Assembly (NCBI RefSeq): GCF_035918015.1
Contig: NZ_CP109132.1
Location: forward strand, 7,130,001-7,194,000
Direction of reading: 5' to 3'
Origin: Streptomyces sp. NBC_01754
GTDB lineage: Bacteria > Actinomycetota > Actinomycetes > Streptomycetales > Streptomycetaceae
Length of the DNA stretch: 64,000 bases
Below the pieces are notes generated by a model, which was not told the origin of the DNA, ran no database searches, and was given only the letters and a program-made list of their open reading frames with translations. Positions 1-9,125 of this stretch are shown here, piece after piece. The position numbers were made by a program, and so were the translations under genes. Numbering within the stretch: position 1 is the first letter of the stretch; every line of letters starts with the position of its first letter.

Positions 1-239
1 TCGTCGACTACCTCGAACTCGCCGAACTCATGTGCCTCGACGCCCTGCACCGCGCCGAATCCTGCGGCGGCCACTTCCGCGAGGAGTCACAGACCCCGGA
101 CGGCGAGGCCGCCCGCCGGGACGAGGAGTTCTCCTACGCCGCCGCCTGGGAGTTCAGCGCCACCGGCGACGCCCCCGTCCTGCACAAGGAAGACCTCGTC
201 TTCGAGTACGTCCACCCCACCCAGCGGAGCTACGCATGA
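1..239 (+). CDS. sdhA: Succinate dehydrogenase/fumarate reductase flavoprotein subunit, C-terminal end (partial)
   Basis: Only the last 78 codons are inside the window; the first full codon is at position 3. The tail contains [20 protein letters not shown] followed by HFREES, typical of the C-terminal helical part of the flavoprotein subunit. The subunit oxidises succinate (or reduces fumarate) with covalently bound FAD at the inner face of the membrane and passes electrons to SdhB. The stop codon overlaps the SdhB start (ATGA), so the two are translationally coupled in one operon. The FAD-binding part lies upstream of the window. The assignment relies on this tail and on the adjacent sdhB. 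Confidence 0.85.
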   Translation, partial: VDYLELAELMCLDALHRAESCGGHFREESQTPDGEAARRDEEFSYAAAWEFSATGDAPVLHKEDLVFEYVHPTQRSYA

Positions 240-982
240 AGCTCACCCTGCGCGTCTGGCGCCAGCAGAACGCCGAAGCGCCCGGCGCCATGGCCACCTA
301 CGAAGTCGACGGCATCTCGCCGGACATGTCGTTCCTGGAGATGCTCGACACCCTCAACGAGGAGCTCATCCTCGCCGGTGACGAGCCCGTCGCCTTCGAC
401 CACGACTGCCGTGAGGGCATCTGCGGCGCGTGCAGCCTCGTCATCAACGGCGACGCCCACGGACCGGAGCGCACCACCACCTGCCAGCTCCACATGCGCT
501 CCTTCCAGGACGGCGACACCATCGACGTCGAACCGTGGCGCGCCTCCGCCTTCCCGGTCGTCAGGGACCTGGTCGTCGACCGTTCGTCCTTCGACCGGAT
601 CATCCAGGCCGGCGGGTACGTCTCCGCCCCCACCGGCACCGCACCCGACGCCCACGCCACCCCGGTACCCAAGCCGGACGCCGACTTCGCCTTCGAGCAC
701 GCCGAGTGCATCGGCTGCGGCGCGTGTGTCGCGGCCTGCCCCAACGGCTCCGCGATGCTCTTCACCTCGGCCAAGGTCAACCACCTCAACGTGCTCCCGC
801 AGGGCGCGCCCGAGCGCGAGACCCGGGTCCTCGACATGGTCGCCACCATGGACGACGAGGGGTTCGGCGGCTGTACCCTGACCGGCGAGTGCGCCACGGC
901 CTGCCCCAAGGGCATTCCGCTGCCGTCGATCGCCGCGATGAACAAGGAGTGGCTGCGGGCCACCCGCAAGGTCCGCCGCTGA
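236..982 (+). CDS. sdhB: Succinate dehydrogenase/fumarate reductase iron-sulfur subunit
   Basis: 248-aa electron-transfer subunit linking the flavoprotein to the quinone-reducing membrane anchor. The [2Fe-2S] ligands are visible as Cys58, Cys63, Cys66 and Cys83. Two further cysteine clusters follow, [12 protein letters not shown] near residue 160 and [15 protein letters not shown] near residue 215, which bind the [4Fe-4S] and [3Fe-4S] centres. The ATG overlaps the sdhA stop by 4 nt, which fixes the start; a longer in-frame reading begins inside sdhA and is not needed. The length matches the short actinobacterial SdhB/FrdB type. No membrane-anchor gene follows, so sdhC is presumably upstream of sdhA. 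Confidence 0.95.
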   Translation: MKLTLRVWRQQNAEAPGAMATYEVDGISPDMSFLEMLDTLNEELILAGDEPVAFDHDCREGICGACSLVINGDAHGPERTTTCQLHMRSFQDGDTIDVEPWRASAFPVVRDLVVDRSSFDRIIQAGGYVSAPTGTAPDAHATPVPKPDADFAFEHAECIGCGACVAACPNGSAMLFTSAKVNHLNVLPQGAPERETRVLDMVATMDDEGFGGCTLTGECATACPKGIPLPSIAAMNKEWLRATRKVRR

Positions 983-1011
983 CCCGCCGCCCGGCCCGTC
1001 CAGGGTCGTCC

Positions 1012-1047
1012 CTGATCCGCCGCCCGGTGCGCCGCGCGGCGGATCAG
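1012..1047. terminator. Hairpin between convergent sdhB and uvrA-like gene
   Basis: An 11-bp perfect inverted repeat (1012-1022 with 1037-1047) closes a 14-nt loop between two convergent genes. The right arm covers the stop codon of the uvrA-like gene. There is no U-tract, as is usual for Streptomyces terminators. Confidence 0.55.
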
Positions 1048-3470
1048 TCCGTCCGCAGCGCCTTCGCCAGGTACGGGGCCGTACGGCTCGCCACCGCCCC
1101 CGCCACCTCCCGGGGGGTCCCGGTGGCGACGATCCGGCCGCCCCGGTCACCGCCGCCCGGCCCCAGGTCGATCACATGGTCCGCGCCCGCCACCACCGCC
1201 ATGTCGTGCTCCACGACCACGACGGTGTCACCCGCGTCCACCAGACCGTGCAACTGCCGCATCAGCACCTCCACATCCGCCGGATGCAGACCCGTCGTCG
1301 GCTCGTCCAGCAGATACAGGGTGTGCCCGCGCCGGGCCCGCTGGAGCTCCGTGGCCAGCTTGATCCGCTGCGCCTCGCCACCCGACAGCTCCGTCGCCGG
1401 CTGGCCGAGGCGCAGATAGCCCAGCCCCACGTCCAGCAGCGTCCGCAGCGCGCGCTCCGCCGCCGGGGTCCCCTCGAAGAACCCGGCCGCCGCCTCCACC
1501 GTCAGATCCAGCACCCCCGCGACGGTCAGCCCGTCCAGAGTGACCTCCAGGGTCCGCGGGTTGTAGCGCGCCCCGTGGCAGTCCGGACAGGGCGCGTACG
1601 TGCTGGGAAGGAAGAGCAGCTCCACCGAGACGAACCCCTCGCCCTGGCACGTCTCGCACCGGCCGCCCGCCACGTTGAACGAGAACCGCCCGGCCCGGTA
1701 ACCACGCTCCCGCGCCTCGTCCGTCGCGGCGAACAGCTTGCGTACGACGTCGAACAGCCCCGTGTACGTGGCCAGGTTGGACCGGGGCGTACGCCCGATG
1801 GGCTTCTGGTCGACCTGCACGAGCCGGTCCACCGCCTCCAGCCCCTCCGCGGAGGTACAGCCCCACGCCGCCCGAACCCGGTCCGCGTCGTCCGCCTCCG
1901 GCGCCCGGCGGTCCACCGGCACACCGGCCAGCACCTGGCTCACCAGGGTCGACTTGCCGGACCCGGAGACCCCGGTGACCGCCGTCAGCACCCCCAGAGG
2001 GAACTCCGCGTCCACCCCGCGCACGTTGTGCCGGTCCACCCCGTACAACCGGATCCACCCCGAGGGGGTACGCGGCCGGCGCGGCGGTACCGGGTCCTCG
2101 TCGAAGAGGAAGCGCCGCGTCGCCGACTCCGCCACCCCGGCGAGTTCCGCCGGAGGACCGCTGTGGAGCACCCGGCCCCCGTGCTCGCCTGCCAGCGGCC
2201 CCACGTCCACCAGCCAGTCCGCCCGCCGCATCACCTCGAGCTGGTGCTCCACCACGAACACCGAGTTCCCCGCCTCCTTCAGCCCGGCGAGCACCGTGAG
2301 CAGCGATTCGGTGTCCGCCGGGTGGAGGCCGGCCGACGGCTCGTCCAGTACATAGACCACGCCGAACAGCCCCGACCGCAGCTGCGTGGCGAGCCGCAGC
2401 CGCTGCAACTCGCCGGAGGACAGGGTCGGCGCCGTACGGTCGAGGCTGAGATAGCCCAGCCCCAGCTCCGTGACCGGCTCGATCCGGGCCAGCAGATCGG
2501 CGGTGAGCACCCGGGCCGTCGCGCTCGCCCCGCCCTCGGCGAGCAGCAGCCCCGCCAGGGACGCCAGCGGCAGAGCGACGAGCTCGGCGATCGTACGGCC
2601 CGCGAAGGTGACGGCCATGGCCTCCGGCCGCAACCGGCTTCCCCCGCACACCGGGCACGGTTCGCCGGTCAGGAAGCTCTCGGCCCGCTCCCGAAGCGTA
2701 CGGCTCCGGGAGCCGGCGAAGGTGTGCATCACATAGCGCCGCGCGCTCATGTACGTGCCCTGGTACGGGCGCTGGATCCGGCCCGCCTCGCGCACCGGGT
2801 GCACCGTCACCACCGGCTGCTCGTCGGTGAAGAGGATCCAGTCCCGGTCCTCCTGACTCAACTCCCGCCACGGGCGGTCGACGTCGTGGCCGAGCGCGTC
2901 CAGCACATCACGCAGGTTCTTGCCCTGCCAGGCACCCGGCCAGGCCGCGATCGCCCCCTCCCGGACGGACAGCGACGGGTCCGGGACCAGGAGTTCCTCG
3001 CTCGTACGGTGGATCCGCCCCAGCCCGTGGCACTCCGGGCACGCGCCGGCGGCCGTGTTGGGGGAGAAGGCGTCGGAGTCCAGCCGCCCGGCCCCCGGGG
3101 GGTGGTCACCGGCGCGTGAGAAGAGCATGCGCAGGGAGTTGGAGAGCGTGGTCACCGTCCCCACCGACGACCGCGAGCCCGGGGCCGACCTGCGCTGCTC
3201 CAGGGACACGGCGGGCGGCAGCCCGGTGATCTCCCCGACGTCCGGAGCTCCCACCTGGTGGATCAGCCGGCGGGCGTAAGGGGCGACCGACTCGAAGTAG
3301 CGGCGCTGCGCCTCGGCGTAGACCGTCCCGAAGGCGAGCGATGACTTCCCCGATCCGGAGACTCCCGTGAAGACGGTGAGGGTGTCACGCGGGATGTCGA
3401 CGTCGACGTCCCGCAGATTGTGCTCCCGGGCGCCGCGCACGCGGACGTACGGGTCGTCGGTGGTGGACAT
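1044..3470 (-). CDS. Class II UvrA-like ABC ATPase (UvrA2/DrrC type)
   Basis: 808-aa protein with two ABC ATPase halves. Walker [10 protein letters not shown] lies near residues 36-44 and a second GVSGSGKST is in the C-terminal half; the signature [13 protein letters not shown] and Walker [23 protein letters not shown] are present in each half. Zinc-module cysteine pairs are seen ([29 protein letters not shown]). It is shorter than canonical UvrA (about 940-1000 aa) because the UvrB-binding insertion after the first Walker A is missing. That is the hallmark of class II UvrA proteins, linked to tolerance of DNA-intercalating drugs rather than core nucleotide excision repair. The start chosen is the ATG of [11 protein letters not shown]; an upstream in-frame start would add 21 unconserved residues. 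Confidence 0.9.
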   Translation of the reverse strand: MSTTDDPYVRVRGAREHNLRDVDVDIPRDTLTVFTGVSGSGKSSLAFGTVYAEAQRRYFESVAPYARRLIHQVGAPDVGEITGLPPAVSLEQRRSAPGSRSSVGTVTTLSNSLRMLFSRAGDHPPGAGRLDSDAFSPNTAAGACPECHGLGRIHRTSEELLVPDPSLSVREGAIAAWPGAWQGKNLRDVLDALGHDVDRPWRELSQEDRDWILFTDEQPVVTVHPVREAGRIQRPYQGTYMSARRYVMHTFAGSRSRTLRERAESFLTGEPCPVCGGSRLRPEAMAVTFAGRTIAELVALPLASLAGLLLAEGGASATARVLTADLLARIEPVTELGLGYLSLDRTAPTLSSGELQRLRLATQLRSGLFGVVYVLDEPSAGLHPADTESLLTVLAGLKEAGNSVFVVEHQLEVMRRADWLVDVGPLAGEHGGRVLHSGPPAELAGVAESATRRFLFDEDPVPPRRPRTPSGWIRLYGVDRHNVRGVDAEFPLGVLTAVTGVSGSGKSTLVSQVLAGVPVDRRAPEADDADRVRAAWGCTSAEGLEAVDRLVQVDQKPIGRTPRSNLATYTGLFDVVRKLFAATDEARERGYRAGRFSFNVAGGRCETCQGEGFVSVELLFLPSTYAPCPDCHGARYNPRTLEVTLDGLTVAGVLDLTVEAAAGFFEGTPAAERALRTLLDVGLGYLRLGQPATELSGGEAQRIKLATELQRARRGHTLYLLDEPTTGLHPADVEVLMRQLHGLVDAGDTVVVVEHDMAVVAGADHVIDLGPGGGDRGGRIVATGTPREVAGAVASRTAPYLAKALRTD

Positions 3471-3633
3471 GGGCGGTACGGCTCCGAACGGATCGGCGGG
3501 GCGGACACGGTGCTGCCGGTGATCATCCCGCACGCGTCGATCGCGGGACGCCCACCGGCAGAGTGCCGAGCAGACAGGGGCGGGAACGGGGACGGGGGGA
3601 AGCGGGACGGTGCCGGGTGACCGGGACGGGGGA

Positions 3634-3825
3634 CTACACCATCGGGTCCATGCCCCGGTCCCGCATGCCGCTCTCCTGCTCGCTCTGCTCCCGCAGGCGG
3701 CGGGCCTTGTCCTGGAGCCTCCGGCGCTGCTCCGGGTCGGTGGCGCGCTCCGCGGCCTCCTTCAGTTCCTCTGCCTTGGCCCGCATCTGCCGGACGCGGC
3801 CACCGGACTCACCTGCAACGCTCAT
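3634..3825 (-). CDS. Small DUF6381-type helical protein
   Basis: 63-aa, highly charged, Ala/Glu/Arg-rich protein predicted to be almost wholly helical (RQMRAKAEELKEAAERATDP and RRRLQDKARRLREQSEQESG). It resembles the small Streptomyces DUF6381 family, whose function is unknown. The ATG at 3825 is preceded at normal spacing by a strong AGGAGG ribosome site. It is probably monocistronic: the uvrA-like gene downstream on the same strand starts about 160 bp away, and the upstream gene is divergent. Confidence 0.75.
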   Translation of the reverse strand: MSVAGESGGRVRQMRAKAEELKEAAERATDPEQRRRLQDKARRLREQSEQESGMRDRGMDPMV

Positions 3826-3983
3826 GATCCCTCCTGGATCCGTGTGGGGAGCGGACAGGCCCAGCGAAGCAGTGCGGACGCCGGCACGCATCCCGGGTGA
3901 CCGCGGCGCGACGTGTTTGCCCGCCCGCAGCCGGGTAGGCGACAGGAGAGGGCGACAGCGACCACGGTGTCAGGAGGCACGCG

Positions 3984-4265
3984 ATGACCGGCCGACAATC
4001 CGCAACGACCGTGTCCGAGGGCACGGGCGGTATCCGTCCGCCGCTGCCCCGGGACCTGCCCGACCAGCAGGTACAGCCCGGCGAGGACCCGCTGGACGTA
4101 CCGTCCCCGCCGGAGACCGGAAAGGGCACGAGGACGGGCGACACCGGCAGCGACGACGCGTCGGACGGTCTTCCCGGCCTGGACGAGTCGGGTGCGGGGC
4201 GGGGTGAGCCCCGGCAGGCGGGGGCGCACCCCGAGCACCCGGTGCCGGACGAGCAGACCGGTTGA
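3984..4265 (+). CDS. Hypothetical acidic, proline/glycine-rich protein
   Basis: 93 aa, low complexity and probably disordered (LPRDLPDQQVQPGEDPLDVP followed by Asp/Gly/Pro-rich sequence). No recognisable domain. It is kept as a gene because a good AGGAGG site lies 8 nt before the ATG and third positions are strongly G/C. It is divergent from the small helical protein upstream. Many Streptomyces genomes carry short disordered proteins of this sort; the function is unknown. Confidence 0.55.
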   Translation: MTGRQSATTVSEGTGGIRPPLPRDLPDQQVQPGEDPLDVPSPPETGKGTRTGDTGSDDASDGLPGLDESGAGRGEPRQAGAHPEHPVPDEQTG

Positions 4266-4322
4266 GGACGCCTCGCCCCTGGTGAGCCCCCGGCCGGTGA
4301 GTACGGCGGAGTCCCTCCGTAC

Positions 4323-4895
4323 TCACGAACCCGACCGGTCGGCCAGTTCCTTGTCGATCTCGCGGAGGAAGTCGTCCAGGTCACCGGGGTCGCGTGAGGT
4401 GATCAGGAGCCAGCCGTCCGTGCCGTCGGCGACGACCGGCCTGTCCACCCAGGTACCGCCCGCGTTGCGGATGTCCGTCCGGAGCGAGGCGTACGAGGTG
4501 AGGGTCTTGTCCTTGACCACCCCGGTCTCCACGAGCACCCACGGGCCGTGGCAGATCGCCGCGACGGGGCGGCCTGAGGAGACGAACGTCCGTACGAGCT
4601 CCAGAGCGTCGTCCTGGAGCCGCAGGGTGTCGGCGTTCAGGGTGCCGCCGGGCACGAGCAGCAGGTCGTAGCCGTGCGGGTCGGCGTCGGCCAACGCCAG
4701 CGAGGGGCGCACGGTCTCCCCGGGATCCTTGTCCCCGACGAGGGTCCGGATCGCGTCCGTCGAGACCGCGGCGATGTCCACCTTGGCGCCCGCCTCCCGC
4801 AGGTGCCGGACGGGGACGACGAGTTCGTCCTGCTCGACGCCGTAGTTGGTGACGATCGCCAGTACGCGGCGTCCACCGAGGTCGGTATCCGTCAT
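4323..4895 (-). CDS. DJ-1/PfpI family protein (class I glutamine-amidotransferase-like)
   Basis: 190 aa. The nucleophile elbow AICHGPW places the catalytic Cys in the conserved CHGP motif, preceded by YDLLLVPGGTLNADTLR, which contains the PGG turn. This is the PfpI/YhbO branch, whose members are described as stress-induced proteases, chaperones or deglycases acting on glyoxal-modified targets in the cytoplasm. The ATG at 4895 follows a GAGAGGA ribosome site. It is transcribed divergently from the HAD-type phosphatase with about 75 bp between them. Substrate is not deducible from sequence. Confidence 0.88.
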   Translation of the reverse strand: MTDTDLGGRRVLAIVTNYGVEQDELVVPVRHLREAGAKVDIAAVSTDAIRTLVGDKDPGETVRPSLALADADPHGYDLLLVPGGTLNADTLRLQDDALELVRTFVSSGRPVAAICHGPWVLVETGVVKDKTLTSYASLRTDIRNAGGTWVDRPVVADGTDGWLLITSRDPGDLDDFLREIDKELADRSGS

Positions 4896-4969
4896 GTTCT
4901 TGTCCTCTCCGATGTCCTGACCGGTCGCCCCGTACCCGCGGGGCGGACGGCTCTTCCAGGTTGTGCGGT

Positions 4970-5455
4970 GTGAGAGACGACGCCCGGCCGCCGGCCGTGT
5001 TCGACCTGGACGGCACGCTCGCCGACGCCGGCCACCGGCAGCACTTCCTGGAGGGGCGGCGTGACTGGTCCGCGTTCTTCGCCGCGGCCGTCGACGACCC
5101 GCCCCTGGCACAGGGAGTGGCCCTCGCCCGGTCCAGCGCCGAGGAGTGCGAGGTCCTCCACCTCACCGGCCGGCCCGAGCGGTGCCGGCGGGACACGCTG
5201 GCCTGGCTGGAACAGCAGGGGCTGCCACGAGGCAGCCTCTGCATGCGGCGCGACGACGACCGCCGCCCGGCCAGGCACACGAAGCCGGAGATCCCGAAAC
5301 GGCTGGCCCGGAATCGCGATGTCCGCCTCCTGGTGGATGACGACGAACTCGTCTGCGTCGCCGCCGAACGTGCCGGCTTCACCGTCCTGCGGGCCCGCTG
5401 GGCGGCTTCGTCGCCCGGGATGAGGGACGCCCAGGAGCGCGAGGGCCGTACCTGA
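4970..5455 (+). CDS. HAD-superfamily phosphatase (polynucleotide-kinase 3'-phosphatase-like)
   Basis: 161-aa single-domain HAD protein. Motif I is VFDLDGTLAD near the N-terminus (nucleophile and acid/base Asp), motif II is the Thr of HLTGRPERC, and motif IV is the acidic LLVDDDELVC. The LTGRP(x)nR arrangement matches the phosphatase domain of the bacterial/phage PNK family, so a nucleic-acid or nucleotide phosphate substrate is possible but not proven. The GTG at 4970 is chosen because a -10-like CAGGTT ends 7 nt before it, fitting a leaderless start; a TTG three codons upstream is the alternative. Confidence 0.75.
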   Translation: MRDDARPPAVFDLDGTLADAGHRQHFLEGRRDWSAFFAAAVDDPPLAQGVALARSSAEECEVLHLTGRPERCRRDTLAWLEQQGLPRGSLCMRRDDDRRPARHTKPEIPKRLARNRDVRLLVDDDELVCVAAERAGFTVLRARWAASSPGMRDAQEREGRT

Positions 5456-5515
5456 TCCCACACGGTCCCGCTCCGGCATACGGGATGTACGCGGGCGGCT
5501 CCGTCGGGTTCGCTC

Positions 5516-5731
5516 CTAGGTGTCACCGTCGAGCCGGAAACCCACTTTGAGGCCCACCTGGAAGTGGGCGATACGCCCGTTCTCGATGTGACCGCGCACT
5601 TGTGTCATTTCGAACCAGTCGAGATTGTGCAACGTTTCGGAGGCCCTTGCGAGGCCGTTGCGGATCGCCGCGTCGAGGCCCTCCTCGGAGGTTCCTACGA
5701 TCTCGGTGACCCGGTAGGTGTGATTTGACAT
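5516..5731 (-). CDS. Dodecin, flavin-storage protein
   Basis: 71 aa, the exact size of dodecins. The family fold is apparent: MSNHTYRVTEIVGTSEEGLD, a single helix, then LDWFEMTQVRGHIENGRIAH. The Trp in LDW is the residue that stacks on flavin, and the following Gln contacts the isoalloxazine ring in characterised dodecins. Twelve subunits form a hollow sphere that sequesters FMN/riboflavin or CoA and limits photochemical damage. A GGGGA ribosome site precedes the ATG. It is monocistronic and divergent from the sugar-binding protein. Confidence 0.93.
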   Translation of the reverse strand: MSNHTYRVTEIVGTSEEGLDAAIRNGLARASETLHNLDWFEMTQVRGHIENGRIAHFQVGLKVGFRLDGDT

Positions 5732-5818
5732 TGATTGTCCCCTTTCGTCCCTCCACGGTGCCCTATGTGGCTGTGGAGCGCGAGGCTTCGGCGCGGCTGA
5801 ACCCCTGGTGAACGGGGC

Positions 5819-5848
5819 TTGACCTCTTCAATTGGTCCATACCAAAAT
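5819..5848 (+). promoter_or_regulatory. Promoter with DasR-like (dre) operator for the sugar-binding protein
   Basis: A -35 TTGACC (5819-5824) and -10 CAAAAT (5843-5848) lie 18 bp apart. The spacer holds the palindrome TTGGTCCATACCAA (5832-5845), i.e. TGGT-N4-ACCA. This has the arms of the GntR/HutC-family DasR site (TGGTCTAGACCA core), which represses amino-sugar uptake genes in Streptomyces. Placement between -35 and -10 fits repression. Confidence 0.5.
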
Positions 5849-5935
5849 CCAGCCACATGCCCGTGCGAGCGCCGCCCGCAGCCCCCCACCCGGGTCCTGT
5901 GTTCTCGTTGTGCCGTTTCGCAGAAGGTGACCCCC

Positions 5936-7189
5936 GTGAAAAACCGCATTCTGGCCGGAGCCGTCGTGCTCGTTTCCTCCCTCGCGCTGAGCGGCTGCGG
6001 ATTCCTTCCCGGCCTGGGCGCCGACAGCCGTACGGTGACGGTGTGGCTGATGAAGAACAGCGTCTCCCAGGACTTCCTGGACCGCTTCACGGAGTCGTAC
6101 GAGAAGGAGCATCCCTCCGTCGAGCTGGAGTTCGTCGTTCAGGAGTGGGGCGGCATCGGCCCCAAGATCATGGAGGTGCTGAAGGGCGACGACGCGCCCG
6201 ACGTCATCGAGGTCGGCAACACCCAGGTCGCCCAGTACGCGGAGAGCGGCGCCCTGCGCAACCTCACCCTGGAGTCGATGCGCGACCTCGGAGGGGAGGA
6301 CTGGCTGCCCGGCCTCGCGGATCCCGGCAGCGTCAATGGCGGGCAGTACGGGATCCCGTGGTACGCCGCCAACCGCGTCGTCATCTACAACAAGGACCTC
6401 TTCGAGCAGGCCGGCATCACCAAGACGCCCAAGACCCGCAAGGAATGGCTGGAGATCAGCGAGAAGCTGAACAGCGAGGGCCGGCAGGGCATCTACCTGG
6501 CGGGGCAGAACTGGTACGTCCTGTCCGGATTCGTCTGGGACGAGGGCGGCGAACTGGCCGACGACAGCAGCGGCGAGTGGCAGGGGGCGCTGGACTCGCC
6601 CGAGGCGCTCAAGGGCATGGAGTTCTACAAGGAGCTCCAGCAGTTGGGTGACGGGCCCAAGGACGCGGACGAGGTGACGCCTCCGCAGACCGACGTGTTC
6701 GCCGAGGGGAACGTGGCCCAGATCATCTCCACGCCGGGCGACGCCGCGGCCATCGAGAAGAGCAACCCGGAGCTCAAGGGCAAGCTCGGCTTCTTCCCCA
6801 TCCCCGGCAAGCGCGCGGACAAGCCCGGGGCCGTGTTCACCGGTGGCTCGGACCTGATCGTCCCGGAGTCCAGCAGGGAACGCGGCGAGGGCATCGAGGT
6901 CGTCAAGGCGCTGGCGGGCGAGAAGTGGCAGAAGGAACTCGCCCGGACGATGAGCTACGTCCCCAACAAGCCCGCTCTCGCCAGTGTCATCGAAGGCCAG
7001 GAGGGCACGGCGGCGATGGCCGAGGGCGCCGCCCAGGGCCGTGCCACCCCGAATTCGCCCCACTGGGCGGCCGTCGAGGCGGTCAACCCGATCAAGCCGT
7101 ACATGACGATCGTGCTGGAAGGCGGCGAACCGGCCAAGGCGGCCAAGGAGGCGTCCGAGCGCATCACCGCCAAGCTCATCGCGGGCTGA
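5936..7189 (+). CDS. ABC sugar transporter substrate-binding lipoprotein (orphan)
   Basis: 417-aa extracytoplasmic binding protein. The signal peptide ends in lipobox LSGC, so Cys20 is lipidated and the protein is anchored outside the membrane. The body is a typical cluster-B sugar-binding fold: VTVWLMKNS, DAPDVIEVGNTQVAQYAESG, YGIPWYAANRVVIYNKDLFE and PVF-type hinge segments. The GTG at 5936 is preceded by AGAAGG. No permease or ATPase lies nearby, so it must work with membrane components encoded elsewhere. The TGGT-N4-ACCA operator upstream suggests regulation by DasR or a relative, hence N-acetylglucosamine/chito-oligosaccharide or other amino-sugar ligands; this is an inference. Confidence 0.88.
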   Translation: MKNRILAGAVVLVSSLALSGCGFLPGLGADSRTVTVWLMKNSVSQDFLDRFTESYEKEHPSVELEFVVQEWGGIGPKIMEVLKGDDAPDVIEVGNTQVAQYAESGALRNLTLESMRDLGGEDWLPGLADPGSVNGGQYGIPWYAANRVVIYNKDLFEQAGITKTPKTRKEWLEISEKLNSEGRQGIYLAGQNWYVLSGFVWDEGGELADDSSGEWQGALDSPEALKGMEFYKELQQLGDGPKDADEVTPPQTDVFAEGNVAQIISTPGDAAAIEKSNPELKGKLGFFPIPGKRADKPGAVFTGGSDLIVPESSRERGEGIEVVKALAGEKWQKELARTMSYVPNKPALASVIEGQEGTAAMAEGAAQGRATPNSPHWAAVEAVNPIKPYMTIVLEGGEPAKAAKEASERITAKLIAG

Positions 7190-7410
7190 CCCTGCCGAGG
7201 GCCCTGCCGAGCCGGGCACGGCCCGCGGACACCGCCGAGCACCCCGGCGGCCGAGAGCCCGGTCCGGCGGGCCCCGCCTGGTCGTGCTCCGGCCGTTCGC
7301 GGTACGCACCGGTCTGCTCTGCGGGACGCGCCGCAGGGGGAGGGCCTGGGTGCCGCCGGGGGCCGTGTCCTCGTACCGGCCTCCGGCGGTGACCCGTCCG
7401 GATGCGTCCC

Positions 7411-8373
7411 TCAGCGGGCCGTCGACAGCGACAGCGCGAAGCGGCCGGCCGTATCCGTCCACCACCGGTCCAGCCGCAGCCCCGCCATGGCCAGCTCCCC
7501 TCGCACCCCCTCCTCCCGGAACTTCGCCGAGATCTCCGTCCGAAGCTCCTCGCCCTCCTCGAACGGCACCACCAGGTCAAGCTCCCGGATCTTCACCGTC
7601 AGCGCCCGCCGGGCCCGCAGCCGCATCTCGATCCACTCGTGCTCCGCGTCCCACAGGGCGACGTGGTCGAAGTCGTCGGGCGGGAAGTCCGCCGCGAGCT
7701 CCCGGTTCACCACCCTCAGCACGTTCTTGTTGAACGCCGCCGTCACCCCCGCCGCGTCGTCGTACGCCGCGACGAGCGTCGCCTCGTCCTTCACCAGGTC
7801 CGTTCCCAGCAGCAGGCTGTCACCGGGGACGAGCCGCGCCCGCACGGCCCGCAGGAACTCGGCACGCTCGCCCGGCAGCAGATTGCCCAGCGTTCCGCCC
7901 AGGAAGGCCACCAGCCGGGGCCCCGGGCTGTCCGGAAGTTCCAGGGGCTGGGTGAAGTCGGCGATCAGCGCGTGCACCGAGAGCCCGGGGCGTTCGGCCA
8001 GCAACGCCTGGGCCGCTCCCCTCAGTGCGCTCTCGCTGACGTCGACCGGTACGTACGTGTGGGGACCGGGCAGGGCGTCCAGCAGATACCGGGTCTTCTC
8101 CGAGGAACCCGAGCCCAGTTCGATCAGGGTCCGGGCGCCGGACCCCTCCGCGATGTCACCGGCACGGGCGAGCAGGATCTCCCGCTCGGCGCGGGTCGGG
8201 TAGTACTCCTTCAGCCGGGTGATCTCCTCGAACAGGGCACTGCCGTGCGCGTCGTAGAACCACTTGGGCGGCAGGGACTTCGGATTCCGGGTCAGGCCGT
8301 CGAGCACATCGGCGCGCAGCGCCGCGTCCGTCGCGTCCACCGGCAGCGTGCGGGTCAGCAGGAAGGGACTCAC
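7411..8373 (-). CDS. egtD: L-histidine N-alpha-methyltransferase
   Basis: 320-aa SAM-dependent enzyme that trimethylates histidine to hercynine, the first committed step of ergothioneine synthesis. Family hallmarks: LPPKWFYDAHGSALFEEITR near residue 35, the SAM-binding segment TLIELGSGSSEKTRYLLDAL, VPVDVSESAL, and AFLGGTLGNLLPGE. The C-terminal ALWDAEHEWIEMRLRA is also typical of EgtD. It is the last gene of egtABCD; the start overlaps the egtC stop by 4 nt. The gene converges with the upstream binding-protein gene. Confidence 0.96.
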   Translation of the reverse strand: MSPFLLTRTLPVDATDAALRADVLDGLTRNPKSLPPKWFYDAHGSALFEEITRLKEYYPTRAEREILLARAGDIAEGSGARTLIELGSGSSEKTRYLLDALPGPHTYVPVDVSESALRGAAQALLAERPGLSVHALIADFTQPLELPDSPGPRLVAFLGGTLGNLLPGERAEFLRAVRARLVPGDSLLLGTDLVKDEATLVAAYDDAAGVTAAFNKNVLRVVNRELAADFPPDDFDHVALWDAEHEWIEMRLRARRALTVKIRELDLVVPFEEGEELRTEISAKFREEGVRGELAMAGLRLDRWWTDTAGRFALSLSTAR

Positions 8374-9125
8374 GCGGGGGGCTCCTTGAGCGGGGTCAGC
8401 AGGACGTCGGTGCGGGTCGCGGCCAGCAGGGTGCGATCCGGCACCTCGTGCCAGTACGGGGCGTCGTCGTACGGCTCCGAGGCGACCACCGTGCGGTGCC
8501 CCGGCTCATGGAGGTACCAGAGCGAGTCCCCCCACGCGGTCGCCACGATCGCCGCGCCGTCGGTGAGCAGCAGGTTGAGGCGGGAACCGGGTGCCGCCCC
8601 GGCGATGTCGGTCACCGTGTCCGCGAGTGCCGTGGGGAGCTCGTCGCCCTCCGCGATCCGGCGGAGCACGAGGGCCCAGACCAGCGCCGAGTCACTGCGC
8701 GCCGCCAGGTCGAGCAGCCGCTCCGGAGGCAGGGTGCCGGCCAGCGGTGCCAGTGAGCCGGGCCATCCGCGCACCGCGCCGTTGTGGCTGAACAGCAGGG
8801 GACCCGAGGCGAACGGCGCGGCGGCGGCCTCGCCGTCCGCACCCGCCCAGGTGGCGTCCCGCACGGCGCCGACGAATGCCGTACCGCGCACGACCCGCGC
8901 CAGATCGGCGAACGTCTCGTCTCCCCAGACGGGCCCGCTCCGCCGGTAGCGGCCGGGCACCGGGTCCCCGTCCGCGTACCAGCCGACCCCGAAACCGTCC
9001 GCGTTGACCGTGCCGGACCGCTGGCGCCGCGGCTCCCAGGACTGGCGTACGAGCGAGTGCGCCGGATCCACGAGTATCTCTCCCAGGCGCACAGGCGGCC
9101 CCAGGTAGGCGATATGACGGCACAT
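8370..9125 (-). CDS. egtC: Ergothioneine biosynthesis gamma-glutamyl hydrolase, class II amidotransferase fold
   Basis: 251 aa. After the initiator Met the N-terminal nucleophile Cys2 is present (MCRHIAYLG), as required for Ntn-type glutamine amidotransferases. Other conserved parts: NADGFGVGWY, FAHNGAV-like LLFSHNGAVRGW, and RSDSALVWALVLRRI. EgtC removes the gamma-glutamyl group from the sulfoxide formed by EgtB. The ATG overlaps the egtB stop, and the gene's own stop overlaps the egtD start, so the operon is tightly coupled. Confidence 0.95.
   Translation of the reverse strand: MCRHIAYLGPPVRLGEILVDPAHSLVRQSWEPRRQRSGTVNADGFGVGWYADGDPVPGRYRRSGPVWGDETFADLARVVRGTAFVGAVRDATWAGADGEAAAAPFASGPLLFSHNGAVRGWPGSLAPLAGTLPPERLLDLAARSDSALVWALVLRRIAEGDELPTALADTVTDIAGAAPGSRLNLLLTDGAAIVATAWGDSLWYLHEPGHRTVVASEPYDDAPYWHEVPDRTLLAATRTDVLLTPLKEPPA

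Noticed and set aside
1176..3119. A 647-codon plus-strand frame opposite the UvrA-like gene
   Set aside because: Arg/His/Pro-rich antisense frame with no domain; the minus-strand gene has all ABC motifs.
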